Notes: generated from the letters alone by a model not told the origin. 64,000 bases of DNA from CAYQJS01 sp964417895 (GCA_964417895.1 CAYQJS010000026.1:1-64000); one strand, 5' to 3'. Counted from the stretch's first letter, positions 1 through 9,001 are shown. Translations and numbers: made by a program.

Positions 1-46
1 CCCTGATCCCCACGCTGACCCCCGACCCCTGACCCCTGACCCCCGC
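1..46. repeat. Short tandem CCCCTGA-type repeat
   Basis: The left edge carries several near-copies of a seven-base unit (cccctga / ccctgac) between about 15 and 43, directly before the CoxS-like gene. This probably explains why no canonical start codon with a ribosome binding site is visible there. Confidence 0.5.
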
Positions 47-67
47 GGGGTCCTCATCACTCTCGTT

Positions 68-535
68 GTGAACGGCCGCGAGGAGCGACTGTCGGTCCGC
101 ACGCACCACACGCTTCTCGAGGTCCTGCGCGACCGCCTTAAGCTGTACAGCGTGCGCGAGGGATGCGGGATCGGCATGTGTGGGGCCTGTACGGTCCTGA
201 TGGATGGCAGACCCATCAGCTCATGTCTGACGCTGGCCGCGATGGCTGAGGGCCACGGAATTCTCACTGTCGAGGGGCTCGGTGACGGTGCCCTCGCCGA
301 TGGGACCCACGCCAAGCTGGACCTGGTGCAAGAGGCCTTCCTGGCGCACACCGGCTTCCAGTGCTCCTACTGCACACCTGGCATTCTCCTCACCGCGAGA
401 GCTCTGCTGAACGAGCGCCCGGAGGCCAGCGACGAGGAGATCCGCGACTACCTCGCCGGCAACCTGTGCCGCTGCGGGAGCTACGTCAAGATCCTGGACT
501 CGATGCGCGAGGCCATCGCCCGGATGCGGCAGTAG
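68..535 (+). CDS. Molybdenum hydroxylase [2Fe-2S] subunit (CoxS/XdhC-small type)
   Basis: This small iron-sulfur subunit passes electrons from the molybdenum site of xanthine dehydrogenase/CO dehydrogenase-family enzymes. Two cysteine groups are visible: a plant-ferredoxin-type cluster (GCGIGMCGAC, then a later Cys in SSC) in the N-terminal half, and the helical-bundle cluster (CSYC, then LCRC) in the C-terminal half, the standard order for the family. At 155 aa it is near full length. The GTG at 68 is taken as the start, but the frame stays open to the window edge and the codons just before it read ITLVV, which fits the usual family N-terminus, so the true start may lie further left. The large and FAD subunits are not in the window. 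The gene at its 3' side is on the opposite strand. Confidence 0.9.
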   Translation: MNGREERLSVRTHHTLLEVLRDRLKLYSVREGCGIGMCGACTVLMDGRPISSCLTLAAMAEGHGILTVEGLGDGALADGTHAKLDLVQEAFLAHTGFQCSYCTPGILLTARALLNERPEASDEEIRDYLAGNLCRCGSYVKILDSMREAIARMRQ

Positions 536-565
536 CTTCTGGCAAGGGCACTCCGCCGACGCCAG

Positions 566-1717
566 TCATGTCACGTCCGTTGGAGCACGGGCGAGATCGT
601 CCAGCGCCTCTGCCGGCTCGAAGCCGCCGTCATCCCGGAGAATCAGCAAGTTCGTCGGCTCGGTCGTGAACCAGCCAAATGTCCCCCAGGCCAAGTCGCC
701 AATTGCGGCCCGGAAGGCAGCGTCGGAGCGGTCTCGAAAGACTGTGCCGAACGCCACTCTGGCGTCCGTAAACCCCTGCCGCACGAGCCACTCCGCTAAG
801 GCGGCCACCCTGCCACTGGTCATCTGCCCAGCTGTAGCAACGCATTCAAGACACACGAGTAAGAGTTGCCCATGGGGCCCGGCCACGTCCGCGAGCAAGA
901 GGTCCGGCATCACTCTCGGATCAGGGGCGAGCTTGATCAGACGGAGTTGCGCCGCATCCTCATAGGCCAGCCTGGAACGGGATTCAGTAACTGCCAGCAC
1001 AACAGGCTGCCGGAGGAACCGCGGCGCAAAGTCCTCGACGGCACTTTTGAGAAGCGGTGTACTTGGGCCGACAGCGAGCAGGCGAGTAGCTCCGTCGGGA
1101 AAACGCACTTCGGATCCGGCTGAGGCTGTCGCCTGCTGCTGAATGAGGGCCATTCTTGCGAGAGCGGCAGAGGTCAAGTGGCGTCTTTGCCACGCTTCGA
1201 TAATGGCCGGCACCTGATCTGGGCCGAGGTGCGGATTGAACAAGTCCGCGAAATCCCGCGCCAGACGATATCGAGGGAGAGCGGACGTAGTCGGCAGCGG
1301 ATCTTCGAGCAACGCCCCGCAGCCTTTCCACACGCGAAACGTCTCGTCGCGGATCGGCTCACGGGTGTTCTCCGCATACCAGCGCCCGGGTGTCGCTTGC
1401 GAGGGTGGACGCGGGCGACGCGCCCCCTCCCACCATTGAATGCGCTCTGCAATGCTGGTTTTGTAAGCCTGGCCATCCGACATCGTGGTAACCATGGCGG
1501 GCCGCACCCTATGCTCAGTTACTCCGTCAACTGAAAAGGTGTAGAGAAAGACGTAGAGGGACCGAGCGGCACGCTCGGCCACCGCGTAAGCTCTTCCGTC
1601 GACCCCAACTGGAAAGACCTGGTGGAGCCGTTCGCGTATGAGCTGCAACGGGGGCAGGGCCAAGACGCTCCAGTGGTCCTCGTCCAGCCCCCGGTCGTCC
1701 TCACCAGAGCGAGACAT
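566..1717 (-). CDS. BsuBI/PstI-family type II restriction endonuclease
   Basis: The last 170 residues or so match the BsuBI/PstI endonuclease C-terminal domain: FPDGATRLLAVGPSTPLL, then an ESRSRLAYEDAAQLR block, a PDLLLADV segment, and the WGTFGWF end. Enzymes of this family cut at CTGCAG-like sites. The protein is 383 aa, longer than PstI (about 326 aa). The ATG at 1717 overlaps the 3' end of the upstream methyltransferase gene by 17 bases, so the pair is probably translationally coupled, with methyltransferase first. Family membership is well supported. Activity and exact specificity are inference; the lysine of a PD-(D/E)xK site is not obvious in the ECVAT segment. Confidence 0.85.
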   Translation of the reverse strand: MSRSGEDDRGLDEDHWSVLALPPLQLIRERLHQVFPVGVDGRAYAVAERAARSLYVFLYTFSVDGVTEHRVRPAMVTTMSDGQAYKTSIAERIQWWEGARRPRPPSQATPGRWYAENTREPIRDETFRVWKGCGALLEDPLPTTSALPRYRLARDFADLFNPHLGPDQVPAIIEAWQRRHLTSAALARMALIQQQATASAGSEVRFPDGATRLLAVGPSTPLLKSAVEDFAPRFLRQPVVLAVTESRSRLAYEDAAQLRLIKLAPDPRVMPDLLLADVAGPHGQLLLVCLECVATAGQMTSGRVAALAEWLVRQGFTDARVAFGTVFRDRSDAAFRAAIGDLAWGTFGWFTTEPTNLLILRDDGGFEPAEALDDLARAPTDVT

Positions 1718-3428
1718 TCTTAGGCACCGATCCCCCGTAGGCTTTCCCAGCCACTGTTGAGAGGCGTGTGAGCACGGCCAGACTGAGGTCCACTTGTTGG
1801 CGGAGGTCCACCGCCATGCCAAGTACCTCTGCAACCGTTTGATCGAGCTGACGCCGAGCCTCCGGATTACCGTAGCCGGCCGCATACGAGTGCCACGCGA
1901 CGTCCAGCCTCGCCTTGGCGGCGCTGGAAAGATTGCTAGGGTCCATCACGGGTATATGCCTGACGGCCCCTGGATTGAGATTGAAAACTCCGCCCCCATA
2001 CTGAAACCCGTTGGACCTGACGACGAACTCTCCGATCGACGAGTTGAGATAGCAAAGAAGGGGCGCTTCCACGTTGGAACCCATTGTTGGGCGTACTTCG
2101 ATGAAATCCTCGTTTGGTATTGCGCGCGCGACATTGTGGACGACGACGTAAGACTTGAAAACCCGCCTGGGCAACAGAATTGGGAAACTTCCTCTCCTCT
2201 CGATTTCGGATTTCAGGTTGTACCAAGGTGTTCGGCGTGCACGAGCTAGTCTGGGTGCCCGATGAAAGCCCTCGACCCATTCATCCTTCCCTCGGACCCT
2301 TACCTTTGCCTCCATAGCACTCGTCACATAAGCAGCTGCTCCACTTCCGGCCAACTCGGACAACGAACGGTCGCAGAAGAAGAGAAGGTGACGCAGACTA
2401 TGGCTGTCCCGAATAACGGCGGATGGTGTGTACCGGGGTGAGAACACCAAAGGAGCCAGGTACTCCGGCTCGATTCCCCATTTTAATATGTCCGATTCCT
2501 CCAAAATAAAAAAGGACTTGGCGAACGTCTGAAGGCCGATCCGGGTCTCCGCCACGCTCCCCAGCGGTATCAGATCCGTGCGCTCAATCAGTTGCTTATA
2601 CGTCGCTGGGCTTTTGAGGAACCCTGACCAGCCCATAGTGGCGGAAAGATCACTGGGACTTACTCGCGTGACAGTCGCGTCTTTGCTTTCTCTTCCTGAG
2701 ATAACGTCAGGCAGGAGCACCTTGAGACCCTCTAATGGAGCAGACTCTGCCAGTCTGGCGAATGCAATGCGACTGCGATATCCCGTTTTCTCCGCTAGCA
2801 GCACAATCGGCTTGACAAGTGCGTCAGGGAAGAGTTGCCCGTCGAACCCGAGCAACAGTCGCAAGTTAAACTCCTCAAGTAGCAACCGCCTGAGCTCCAG
2901 CCCATACCTCATATCAAGCCAGGATGCCGAGACGATGACGGCCAAGCGGCCTCCGGGGCGAAGCGCTCGGCAAGCCCGCAGCAAAAAGTAACAGTAGGCG
3001 TCTGCGAGTCCATCCATTCCGCGAAGGCCCAAGCTCGCGCGGCTCCGGGCTAGGTGGGATTGAAGCTGACGTCGAATGTACGGTGGGTTGCCGATGACCA
3101 CATCCGCTTCCGGCAACTTAACCGTGTGAAAGTCCGCGCAGACGACATTGGGCAGCTCAACACCGAGCGTTTCTGTGGCGGCTGCCTGCGCGCGAGCGAA
3201 GGCCTGCGGATCAGATTCGGCTCCATGAATCAGGGCGGACGCGGCTGCTGCCGGAGCACCCAGCTCTCGCAGCTGCTTGACTGCAGCGAGGGCAAACGCC
3301 CCTTCTCCAACACCCAGGTCTAACACCACATCTCTTTGCCCCCGGATAGCCCAAGAACACAACGCATCGGCTACTGCACTCGGCGTGTTTACCCGGCCGT
3401 TCCGCTTGTCGGATCGAACTGCAGCCAC
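1701..3428 (-). CDS. N6-adenine DNA methyltransferase of the BsuBI/PstI-like R-M system
   Basis: An Eco57I/TaqI-class adenine methyltransferase that would protect host DNA from the partner endonuclease. The SAM-binding motif I (LDLGVGEGAF, about residue 36) and catalytic motif IV (GNPPYIRRQ, about residue 113) are in the order expected for gamma-type enzymes. The C-terminal 300 residues resemble a TaqI-like target-recognition region, ending with the typical NSxxxxFxxR-like block (CYLNSSIGEFVVRSNG). Length 575 aa. It starts at GTG 3428; no earlier in-frame start was found. The next gene in the same direction is the endonuclease, overlapping by 17 bases. No controller (C) protein or C-box is visible upstream. 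Confidence 0.9.
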   Translation of the reverse strand: MAAVRSDKRNGRVNTPSAVADALCSWAIRGQRDVVLDLGVGEGAFALAAVKQLRELGAPAAAASALIHGAESDPQAFARAQAAATETLGVELPNVVCADFHTVKLPEADVVIGNPPYIRRQLQSHLARSRASLGLRGMDGLADAYCYFLLRACRALRPGGRLAVIVSASWLDMRYGLELRRLLLEEFNLRLLLGFDGQLFPDALVKPIVLLAEKTGYRSRIAFARLAESAPLEGLKVLLPDVISGRESKDATVTRVSPSDLSATMGWSGFLKSPATYKQLIERTDLIPLGSVAETRIGLQTFAKSFFILEESDILKWGIEPEYLAPLVFSPRYTPSAVIRDSHSLRHLLFFCDRSLSELAGSGAAAYVTSAMEAKVRVRGKDEWVEGFHRAPRLARARRTPWYNLKSEIERRGSFPILLPRRVFKSYVVVHNVARAIPNEDFIEVRPTMGSNVEAPLLCYLNSSIGEFVVRSNGFQYGGGVFNLNPGAVRHIPVMDPSNLSSAAKARLDVAWHSYAAGYGNPEARRQLDQTVAEVLGMAVDLRQQVDLSLAVLTRLSTVAGKAYGGSVPKNVSLW

Positions 3429-3746
3429 TGGCTGCGCCCCCTCATGCGTGTCAAGATCGTGAGACTCTTAACCGAACCGCGTTCCTCGCCCTTGCAAGAT
3501 ATTAGAAGAACATACGTTCCCGCGCAACTGCTGGCTATGTCCACGAGACCACGCTCCCCCCGACGTGGCGGCGTAGAAGAAGCACGACGGCGGCCTCTAC
3601 AGAGACCGTTGCCCTGTGTTGTCGTGATGGAACGAGAGCGTGAGGGATCAGGTCCTATAATCGCCACCAGTTGACTTTACGGCGGGCCCAAGAACGGACT
3701 TGGGGAAACGAGCTCCGGGAACCCGTGATGGATCTGGAGGGATCAC
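3429..3746. promoter_or_regulatory. Divergent intergenic region with a candidate -10 box for the UbiD gene
   Basis: This 318-base gap separates the minus-strand methyltransferase from the plus-strand decarboxylase and should hold both promoters. A perfect TATAAT lies at 3656-3661 on the plus strand, about 90 bases before the UbiD start, but no convincing -35 box sits 16-18 bases upstream of it. I see no credible gene in the interval. Confidence 0.35.
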
Positions 3747-5237
3747 GTGCCAGTACAAGACCTTCGCGAGTGGATCGACCGCGTGAACGCGATGGGGGAG
3801 CTGACACGAATCGACGGGGCCGACGCCAATCTCGAGCTGGGCGGCCTCGTGGACCTCTACCAGTGGGACATGGGCAACCCGGCGCTGCTGTTCGAGAACA
3901 TCGTCGGCTACCCGCCGGGCTACCGGCTGCTCGCCAACGTGTTCACGTCGCTGCCGCGCATCGCCCTCAGCCTTGGGCTGCCCGTCGAGTACAACGCCCG
4001 CCAGTTCGTGGAGGCGTGGCGCACGCAGCTCAAGGACCTCAAGCCCAGGCCGCCGGTGATCGTGAGCGCCGGCCCCGTGCTGGAGAACCAGCAGCGCGAC
4101 GAGGGCGTCGACATCACGCAGTTCCCAGCTCCCTTGTGGCACCGGGATGACGGCGGTCGCTTCCTCGGCACCGGCAACATCGTGGTGATGCGCGACCCCG
4201 ATACGGGCTGGATCAACTGCGGCACGTATCGCGTCCAGGCACACGACGAGCGCACCGCCGGCCTCTACATCTCGCCCGGCAAGCACGGCCGCCTGATCCG
4301 CGACAAGTACTGGAAGCGCGGCGACGCGTGCCCGGTGGCGGTGTCCATCGGCCACGACCCGCTTCTCCTCTTGCTGGGCGGACTGGAGGTCGACTACGGC
4401 ACCAATGAGTACGACGTGGCGGGGGCCCTTCGAGGGGAGCCCCTCGAGCTGGTGCAGGCGCCATGGACCGGGCTGCCCGTGCCAGCGACGGCCGAGATCG
4501 TGATCGAGGGGGAAATCCCGCCGGGCGAGCTGCACAAGGAGGGACCCTTCGGCGAGTGGACCGGCTATTACGCCGGCGGCGAGCGCGAGGAGCCGATCAT
4601 CCGCGTGCGCTCTGTGCTCCACCGAGACAATCCGATCGTGCTGGGCTGCCTCCCCGGCAAACCGCCAAACGACAACACGTACTTCCGGAGCCCGATGCGG
4701 GCCGCGCTCATCTGGGACGAGCTGGAGCGCTCGGGCGTCCCCGGCATCAAGGGCGTCTGGTCACACGAGGCCGGCGGCGGGCGCATGTTCAACGTGGTGG
4801 CGATCCAGCAGATGTACCCGGGCCACTCCAAGCAGGTGGGCCTCGCCACCGCCAGCTGCCACGCCGGGGCGTATGCCAACCGCTACGTGGTGGTCGTCGA
4901 CGAGGACATCGACCCGACGGATACCAACCAGGTACTGTGGGCGATGTGCACGCGCACCGACGTGATCGAGGACGTGGACGTGGTGAAGAGATGCTGGAGC
5001 ACACCGCTGGACCCGATGGCGTACGCCGGTGAGGGGCCGCGCTATTACAACAACCGCATGATCATCGACGCGTGTCGGCCCTACGACCGGCTGGGCACCT
5101 TCCCCGCCGTGGCCAGAACGAGCGAGGCTGACGCGCGTGAGCTGCGCGCCCGCTGGCCGGAGCTCTTCGAGGCGGATGGTCGGGCGCGGAAGAGTCCCTC
5201 TCGCGCGAGTCGGACGGGGGTCGGGTCCAGGGGCTGA
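3747..5237 (+). CDS. UbiD-family prenylated-FMN decarboxylase
   Basis: UbiD enzymes add or remove CO2 on aromatic or alpha,beta-unsaturated acids using prenylated FMN. The 496-aa length fits. The conserved Arg is seen in GTYRVQ (about residue 162), and the acidic pair in the IVIEGEIPPGE and KEGPFGEWTGYY blocks (residues 252-275), matching the family E-R-E site. GTG 3747 is chosen because GGAGG (3736-3740) lies six bases upstream. The UbiX partner that makes the cofactor is not in the window. With Rieske and bicupin genes nearby, a role on a carboxylated aromatic substrate is plausible, but the substrate cannot be read from sequence. Confidence 0.93.
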   Translation: MPVQDLREWIDRVNAMGELTRIDGADANLELGGLVDLYQWDMGNPALLFENIVGYPPGYRLLANVFTSLPRIALSLGLPVEYNARQFVEAWRTQLKDLKPRPPVIVSAGPVLENQQRDEGVDITQFPAPLWHRDDGGRFLGTGNIVVMRDPDTGWINCGTYRVQAHDERTAGLYISPGKHGRLIRDKYWKRGDACPVAVSIGHDPLLLLLGGLEVDYGTNEYDVAGALRGEPLELVQAPWTGLPVPATAEIVIEGEIPPGELHKEGPFGEWTGYYAGGEREEPIIRVRSVLHRDNPIVLGCLPGKPPNDNTYFRSPMRAALIWDELERSGVPGIKGVWSHEAGGGRMFNVVAIQQMYPGHSKQVGLATASCHAGAYANRYVVVVDEDIDPTDTNQVLWAMCTRTDVIEDVDVVKRCWSTPLDPMAYAGEGPRYYNNRMIIDACRPYDRLGTFPAVARTSEADARELRARWPELFEADGRARKSPSRASRTGVGSRG

Positions 5238-5302
5238 CGCGTGATTACCGGACTCTTCGTTCTCGCAAGCTGTTAAGGCAGGCTTCTAAAAAAAAATTGG
5301 GT

Positions 5303-5373
5303 CCGCTCGTGGTGAGCCTGTCGAACCACATGGGGCCCTTCGACAAGCTCAGGGCGAGCGGGTTTTTCAGCAG
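5303..5373. terminator. Bidirectional terminator-like palindrome (repeat family B)
   Basis: A long imperfect inverted repeat (CCGCTCG...TGTCGAA / TTCGACAAGCTCAGGGCGAGCGG) is flanked by a run of A on the left (5288-5296) and GTTTTT on the right. It lies between the convergent UbiD (+) and SelT/W/H-like (-) genes, so it could end transcription from both sides. Related sequence occurs near 34615-34694. Confidence 0.55.
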
Positions 5374-5377
5374 CCTG

Positions 5378-5635
5378 TCAGTCCTCGCCGGCTAGCTGCG
5401 CCCGCACGGCCTCGGCGACCGTCTTGTACTCGGGGAAGCCGCCGTCTCGATACATGGAGTGGACCAGCTCGTCGCCAACCCTGACATCAAAGGCGCCCTG
5501 GAACCACGGGATGATCTCGATGGCCGACAGCTCGTGCTGGAACTCTTTCATCAGGTTCTCGGTCAGCTCCAGGGTCGCTGGCTCGTACCCACACTCGGCA
5601 CAGTAGGTGATCTTGACCTTGACCGGCTTACTCAC
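5378..5635 (-). CDS. SelT/SelW/SelH-like Rdx-type selenoprotein homologue (Cys form)
   Basis: A small thioredoxin-like protein (about 85 aa) with the Rdx CxxC motif near the N-terminus (TYCAECGY), followed by the usual pattern ending in GAFDVRVGDELV and a Phe-Pro-containing C-terminus. In bacteria these proteins carry Cys where animal homologues have Sec, as here; no in-frame TGA is involved. The GTG at 5635 (giving SKPVKVKITYC) is preferred over the GTG at 5644, because the extra codons come from an intergenic repeat. It lies 47 bases downstream of the thioredoxin-like gene on the same strand, so a redox pair is likely (inference). Confidence 0.85.
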   Translation of the reverse strand: MSKPVKVKITYCAECGYEPATLELTENLMKEFQHELSAIEIIPWFQGAFDVRVGDELVHSMYRDGGFPEYKTVAEAVRAQLAGED

Positions 5636-5672
5636 ACCCCTCACCCCAACCCTCTCCCAGAGGGAGAGGGAG
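5634..5672. repeat. Palindromic CCCTCTCCC/GGGAGAGGG repeat (family C)
   Basis: A GC-rich inverted repeat (CCCTCTCCCAGAGGGAGAGGG core) sits between the thioredoxin-like and Rdx genes. It is one of at least nine similar elements in intergenic positions across the window. Confidence 0.7.
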
Positions 5673-5682
5673 TGTTGTTGCC

Positions 5683-6321
5683 TCAGCTCTGCACGTTGCC
5701 GGCGACCAGCGGCCGCCGCTCTCGTTCCTTAAGGCCGCGATCGACCAGCTCGCGGAGCTCCCCGATCACCTCCTGGTTAGCCCACGACACCGTCCCCTCG
5801 CGCGAGGCCGACGTTGCCCGCTGGAGCTGTGCCCGCGTCGCTTCCGACAACTGGTCCACCGGCGCGTCGGGGGACCCGAACTCGGGGGTCGTGGTGAAGA
5901 CCTCGCGCCGCTTCTCCGCGCGCAGGTTGGTGACGCTCTTCGGCCGCTCGATCCAGTGGCCGATCTCGTTGAAGTTCTCGTCAAAGAAGACGAATACCGG
6001 GATCGACTGGTACGGCCCATTCATGTACTGGTCCCGCAGGTCCGAATTCTCATCGCGATCGAAGACGCGGAGGTTCAGCTTGCCGCTCTCCTGAGCAAGC
6101 CTGCCGAGAACCGGAAGGTTCGTGAGCACGTCGTAGCACCAGTCTGAGCCGATCACGAGGACGTCCAACGGCTGGGGAAGATTCGTGAATGCCGCGAGAT
6201 CCTCGGGTCTGATCTCGACGTTGCGTTCGTAACCTTCCAGCCTATCCCGGTTTCTCGTCATCCACCCCTTGAATTCATCATAGGTCATCCCCTGGTTGAA
6301 CCGCTCCCGCGTAACTGCCAT
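5683..6321 (-). CDS. Thioredoxin-fold protein with single active-site Cys
   Basis: A 212-aa thioredoxin-family protein of the type seen in many environmental genomes. The redox-site region reads GSDWCYDV (about residue 60 from the chosen start), where most relatives have WCPDC, so only the first Cys is present. A cis-Pro segment (YQSIPVFVFF) follows about 45 residues later. ATG 6321 is chosen because GAGGGG lies five bases upstream; a GTG two codons earlier is the alternative. There is no signal peptide, so it is cytoplasmic. It is probably co-transcribed with the Rdx-like gene downstream. With one Cys it may act as a monothiol carrier or a scaffold (inference). Confidence 0.8.
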   Translation of the reverse strand: MAVTRERFNQGMTYDEFKGWMTRNRDRLEGYERNVEIRPEDLAAFTNLPQPLDVLVIGSDWCYDVLTNLPVLGRLAQESGKLNLRVFDRDENSDLRDQYMNGPYQSIPVFVFFDENFNEIGHWIERPKSVTNLRAEKRREVFTTTPEFGSPDAPVDQLSEATRAQLQRATSASREGTVSWANQEVIGELRELVDRGLKERERRPLVAGNVQS

Positions 6322-6371
6322 CTTCACCCCTCAGCGCTTCCCGATCCATTTTGGATCGCCTGGTCCATTAT

Positions 6372-7853
6372 CTACGATTCGGCGGCACCGTGAGCCATGC
6401 CGACGGTCGGAGCTGTCTGGGGCCGGACGTCGGCCGGGGCGCTCGCCGGAGGGCTCACGGTGGCGGACTCCCGGGACCCGAGGCGCCCGCGCACCGCGAG
6501 GAAGACGCCAGCCAATGCGAGAGCGCCCATCAGCACCTCGGCGAACTGGAACCCTGTCACCATCGCTCTCGGAGTCGCATTTCCTAAAAGCGACACGCCG
6601 GCGACCCCCATCGCCAGCGCCCCGAGACCGACCGCCATCGTGTGGCCGAACTGACGTGTCGTTTCCAGCATGCCCGAGGAGAGGCCGCGCGCCTCGCCCG
6701 GCAGGATCGACATGATGGTCGTGTTGTTGGCTGTGTTGAAGAAGCCGGAGCCGAGGCCGATGATCAGCGTCACCGCTGTGTAGCTGGCGAAGTCGAGGGC
6801 GTCGACGAAGACCCCGAGCGTCAGCATCGCGGCGCCGATCGCAGCTAGCGCCACGGCGGACAGGTACGGCCAGCGCAGCCGGTCAACCAGCCAGCCGGCC
6901 GCGAGGGCCGCGGGCAGGTTGATGCCCTGCACGGCGCCAACGACGAGAGTGGAATGAACGGTCGTGAGGCCCCACGCGCGCTCGAATAGGAATGGCGTCA
7001 GGAAAAAGGTCGCCATCATCGTCATGTGGTAGATGCCGTTCGCCGATACGGCCGACGCGAACGCGGCGTTCCGCACGTACTCGATGCGGACGAGCGGCTC
7101 GCGAGCACGACGCTCGACCGCGACGAAGGCGATGAAGAGAATGATGGCCAGCGCCTGGAAACCGATATGGTGTTGCCACCCCATCTGGAACGTCCCCTCG
7201 CCCTCGTGGAGATGGGTGAACGAGGCGGCGAGCGCCAGCAAAGACGCAACGAGCAGCAGCGCGCCCGGCACGTCGACGCTTCGGTTGCGCCGCTCCACTT
7301 GCGGGGGCGGCGGCATACGCATTGCCAGGGCCAGGCTCACCACGCCGACGGGGGCGACCATCCAGAAGACTCCCTGCCAGCTAAACAGCGCGAGCGCGGC
7401 GGGTGTCAGTAGGGTTCCTCCACCTGCGCCGATAGCGGCGGCTACGGTAGCAAGCCCGACGATGCGCCCCCGCTGCTCGAGCGGGAACGCCGCCGTGAGA
7501 ATGGCCAGGCTCGTGCCCGAGATGAGGGCCGCTGCCACGCCCTGGACGGCCCGAAACGCGATGATCGCGGGCAGGAAAGAAACGAACCCCACAAGCGTTG
7601 AGGCCAACGTGGCGAGGGCGACCCCAGTGAGGAATACCGGCTTGAAGCCCACCAGGTCGCCGATGCGGCCGGCGGAAAGCAGGCATGCGGCGAGAACGAG
7701 CAGATAGGCATTCAGGATCCAACTGGCCTCGTCGACGTCGATGCCCAGGTGCGCGGCGATGGTGGGCAGAGCCACCGAGATGGGCGACACCGCGAGCATG
7801 ATGGTCACGTAGCCCATGGCCACCGCGGCAAGAACCAGATAGCGGCGCGGCAT
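6372..7853 (-). CDS. MFS transporter, DHA2-type (14-helix drug/proton antiporter)
   Basis: An integral membrane exporter with about 14 hydrophobic helices. The loop after helix 2 (AGRIGDLVGFKP) matches MFS motif A, and the WILNAYLL segment is typical of DHA2 proteins. About 493 aa from ATG 7853, which places the first helix (YLVLAAVAMGYVTIM) right after the start; an upstream ATG at 7958 would add 35 non-hydrophobic residues. No clear ribosome binding site decides between them. It has the usual motif C-like glycine-rich helix (ATVAAAIGAGGGTLLTP). The substrate is unknown. It is divergent from the dehydrogenase at 8040. Confidence 0.9.
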   Translation of the reverse strand: MPRRYLVLAAVAMGYVTIMLAVSPISVALPTIAAHLGIDVDEASWILNAYLLVLAACLLSAGRIGDLVGFKPVFLTGVALATLASTLVGFVSFLPAIIAFRAVQGVAAALISGTSLAILTAAFPLEQRGRIVGLATVAAAIGAGGGTLLTPAALALFSWQGVFWMVAPVGVVSLALAMRMPPPPQVERRNRSVDVPGALLLVASLLALAASFTHLHEGEGTFQMGWQHHIGFQALAIILFIAFVAVERRAREPLVRIEYVRNAAFASAVSANGIYHMTMMATFFLTPFLFERAWGLTTVHSTLVVGAVQGINLPAALAAGWLVDRLRWPYLSAVALAAIGAAMLTLGVFVDALDFASYTAVTLIIGLGSGFFNTANNTTIMSILPGEARGLSSGMLETTRQFGHTMAVGLGALAMGVAGVSLLGNATPRAMVTGFQFAEVLMGALALAGVFLAVRGRLGSRESATVSPPASAPADVRPQTAPTVGMAHGAAES

Positions 7854-8039
7854 CCCAGTCTCGGTCGCCCCCGCCTGGGCGGAGTGGATCGGATCTTTCA
7901 ATACTGAGGGAACTCTCCGGCCGCCGGCCTGCTGGCAAGGGGCGGCCCTCTCTATCATATCGGCCCACCAGTGCGCTGAGCAGGCGGCCTGGTACCATCG
8001 CCCTTGCCGTGGGGTCAGAGCGGCGAAAGGAGTTCAACT

Positions 8040-8942
8040 ATGAGCCTGCGAACGATTGCCGTGCTGAGTCCGGGCGAGATGGGCAGCCAGGTCGGGCGCG
8101 CCCTGCATCAGGGGGGCTCGCGGGTCATATGCTGCGTGGCGGGGCGCAGCGACCGAACCGCCGAGCGGGCCACCGCGGCGGGCCTCGAGCTGCTGTCAAC
8201 CCTCGACGAGGTGGTAACGCAGGCGGAGCTTATCATCGCGGTCGTCCCCTCGCTCTCAGCGAGGCCTCTGGCGGACGAGGTGGCCTCCGCCATGCGCCGA
8301 ACCGGTGAGCACCCCCTCTATGTGGACGCCAACTCCATCGGACCCCAGACGGCTTCGGCCATCGCGGGTGCCATCGAAGCAGCGGGCGGGTCCTTCGTCG
8401 ACGGCTCCATCATCGGCAGCGCCGGCGAGCTCCTCGGAGGGGCCACGTTCTACCTTTCGGGCGCGCGGGCTCAAGACGTGGCTGAGTACCTCGAGCCGCC
8501 GCTTCGCACGTCGATCCTCGGGGCCGAACCGGGACAGGCGTCCGGCTTCAAGGTGCTCTACGCGGGCCTGACCAAGGGCCTGAGCGCCATGGGCCTCGAG
8601 CTCCTCGCGGGCGCCCAGCGGCTCGGGCTCACGGACCGGCTAATGGATAAGTACCGGTCATCCCACCCCAGCGTGGTCCGATTCTGGGAGCACAACCTTC
8701 CCGGTCTTCCGCCGCGCGCCGGCCGACGGTCTGAGGAGATGATCGAATTGGCCGAGACACTGGAAGGCCTCGGATTGACCGGCCATATGGCTCACGCTGC
8801 TCACATCTGTCTGGCTGATCTGGCCGAGCGCTACCGCCAGGACGGTGCCCCGGAGGGCGAAGACCTGGGCGCTACGATTGAATGGCTGGCGGGGCGAATG
8901 GCTGGCGCAACGCACGGAGAACCGGGGCTGACAAACCGCTAG
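8040..8942 (+). CDS. NAD(P)-binding beta-hydroxyacid dehydrogenase-like protein (DUF1932 C-terminus)
   Basis: The N-terminal Rossmann fold (IAVLSPGEMGSQVGRAL, where the usual GxGxxG is SPGEMGS) and the C-terminal helical domain resemble the 6-phosphogluconate dehydrogenase-like/DUF1932 family. A catalytic-type segment (SGFKVLYAGLTKGLSAM) is seen around residue 175. 300 aa from ATG 8040, set by AAAGGAG eight bases upstream. The product would be a cytoplasmic oxidoreductase; the substrate is unknown. The following phosphotransferase gene is 59 bases downstream in the same direction. Confidence 0.85.
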   Translation: MSLRTIAVLSPGEMGSQVGRALHQGGSRVICCVAGRSDRTAERATAAGLELLSTLDEVVTQAELIIAVVPSLSARPLADEVASAMRRTGEHPLYVDANSIGPQTASAIAGAIEAAGGSFVDGSIIGSAGELLGGATFYLSGARAQDVAEYLEPPLRTSILGAEPGQASGFKVLYAGLTKGLSAMGLELLAGAQRLGLTDRLMDKYRSSHPSVVRFWEHNLPGLPPRAGRRSEEMIELAETLEGLGLTGHMAHAAHICLADLAERYRQDGAPEGEDLGATIEWLAGRMAGATHGEPGLTNR

Positions 8943-9001
8943 CCGAGAGCGGGCGCGACCTGCATCGGCTGACGCCATGACGAAAATAAGAAGGATCTCA
9001 A

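Noticed and set aside
3389..3667. A 92-codon minus-strand frame just upstream of the methyltransferase, considered as a controller gene
   Set aside because: It contains no helix-turn-helix, overlaps the methyltransferase start and its composition is not protein-like.
3648..4622. A minus-strand frame opposite the UbiD gene
   Set aside because: A shadow frame; UbiD has a well-placed ribosome binding site and family motifs.
5378..5635. Selenocysteine in the SelT/W/H-like protein
   Set aside because: The CxxC positions are both encoded by ordinary Cys codons; no in-frame TGA is present.
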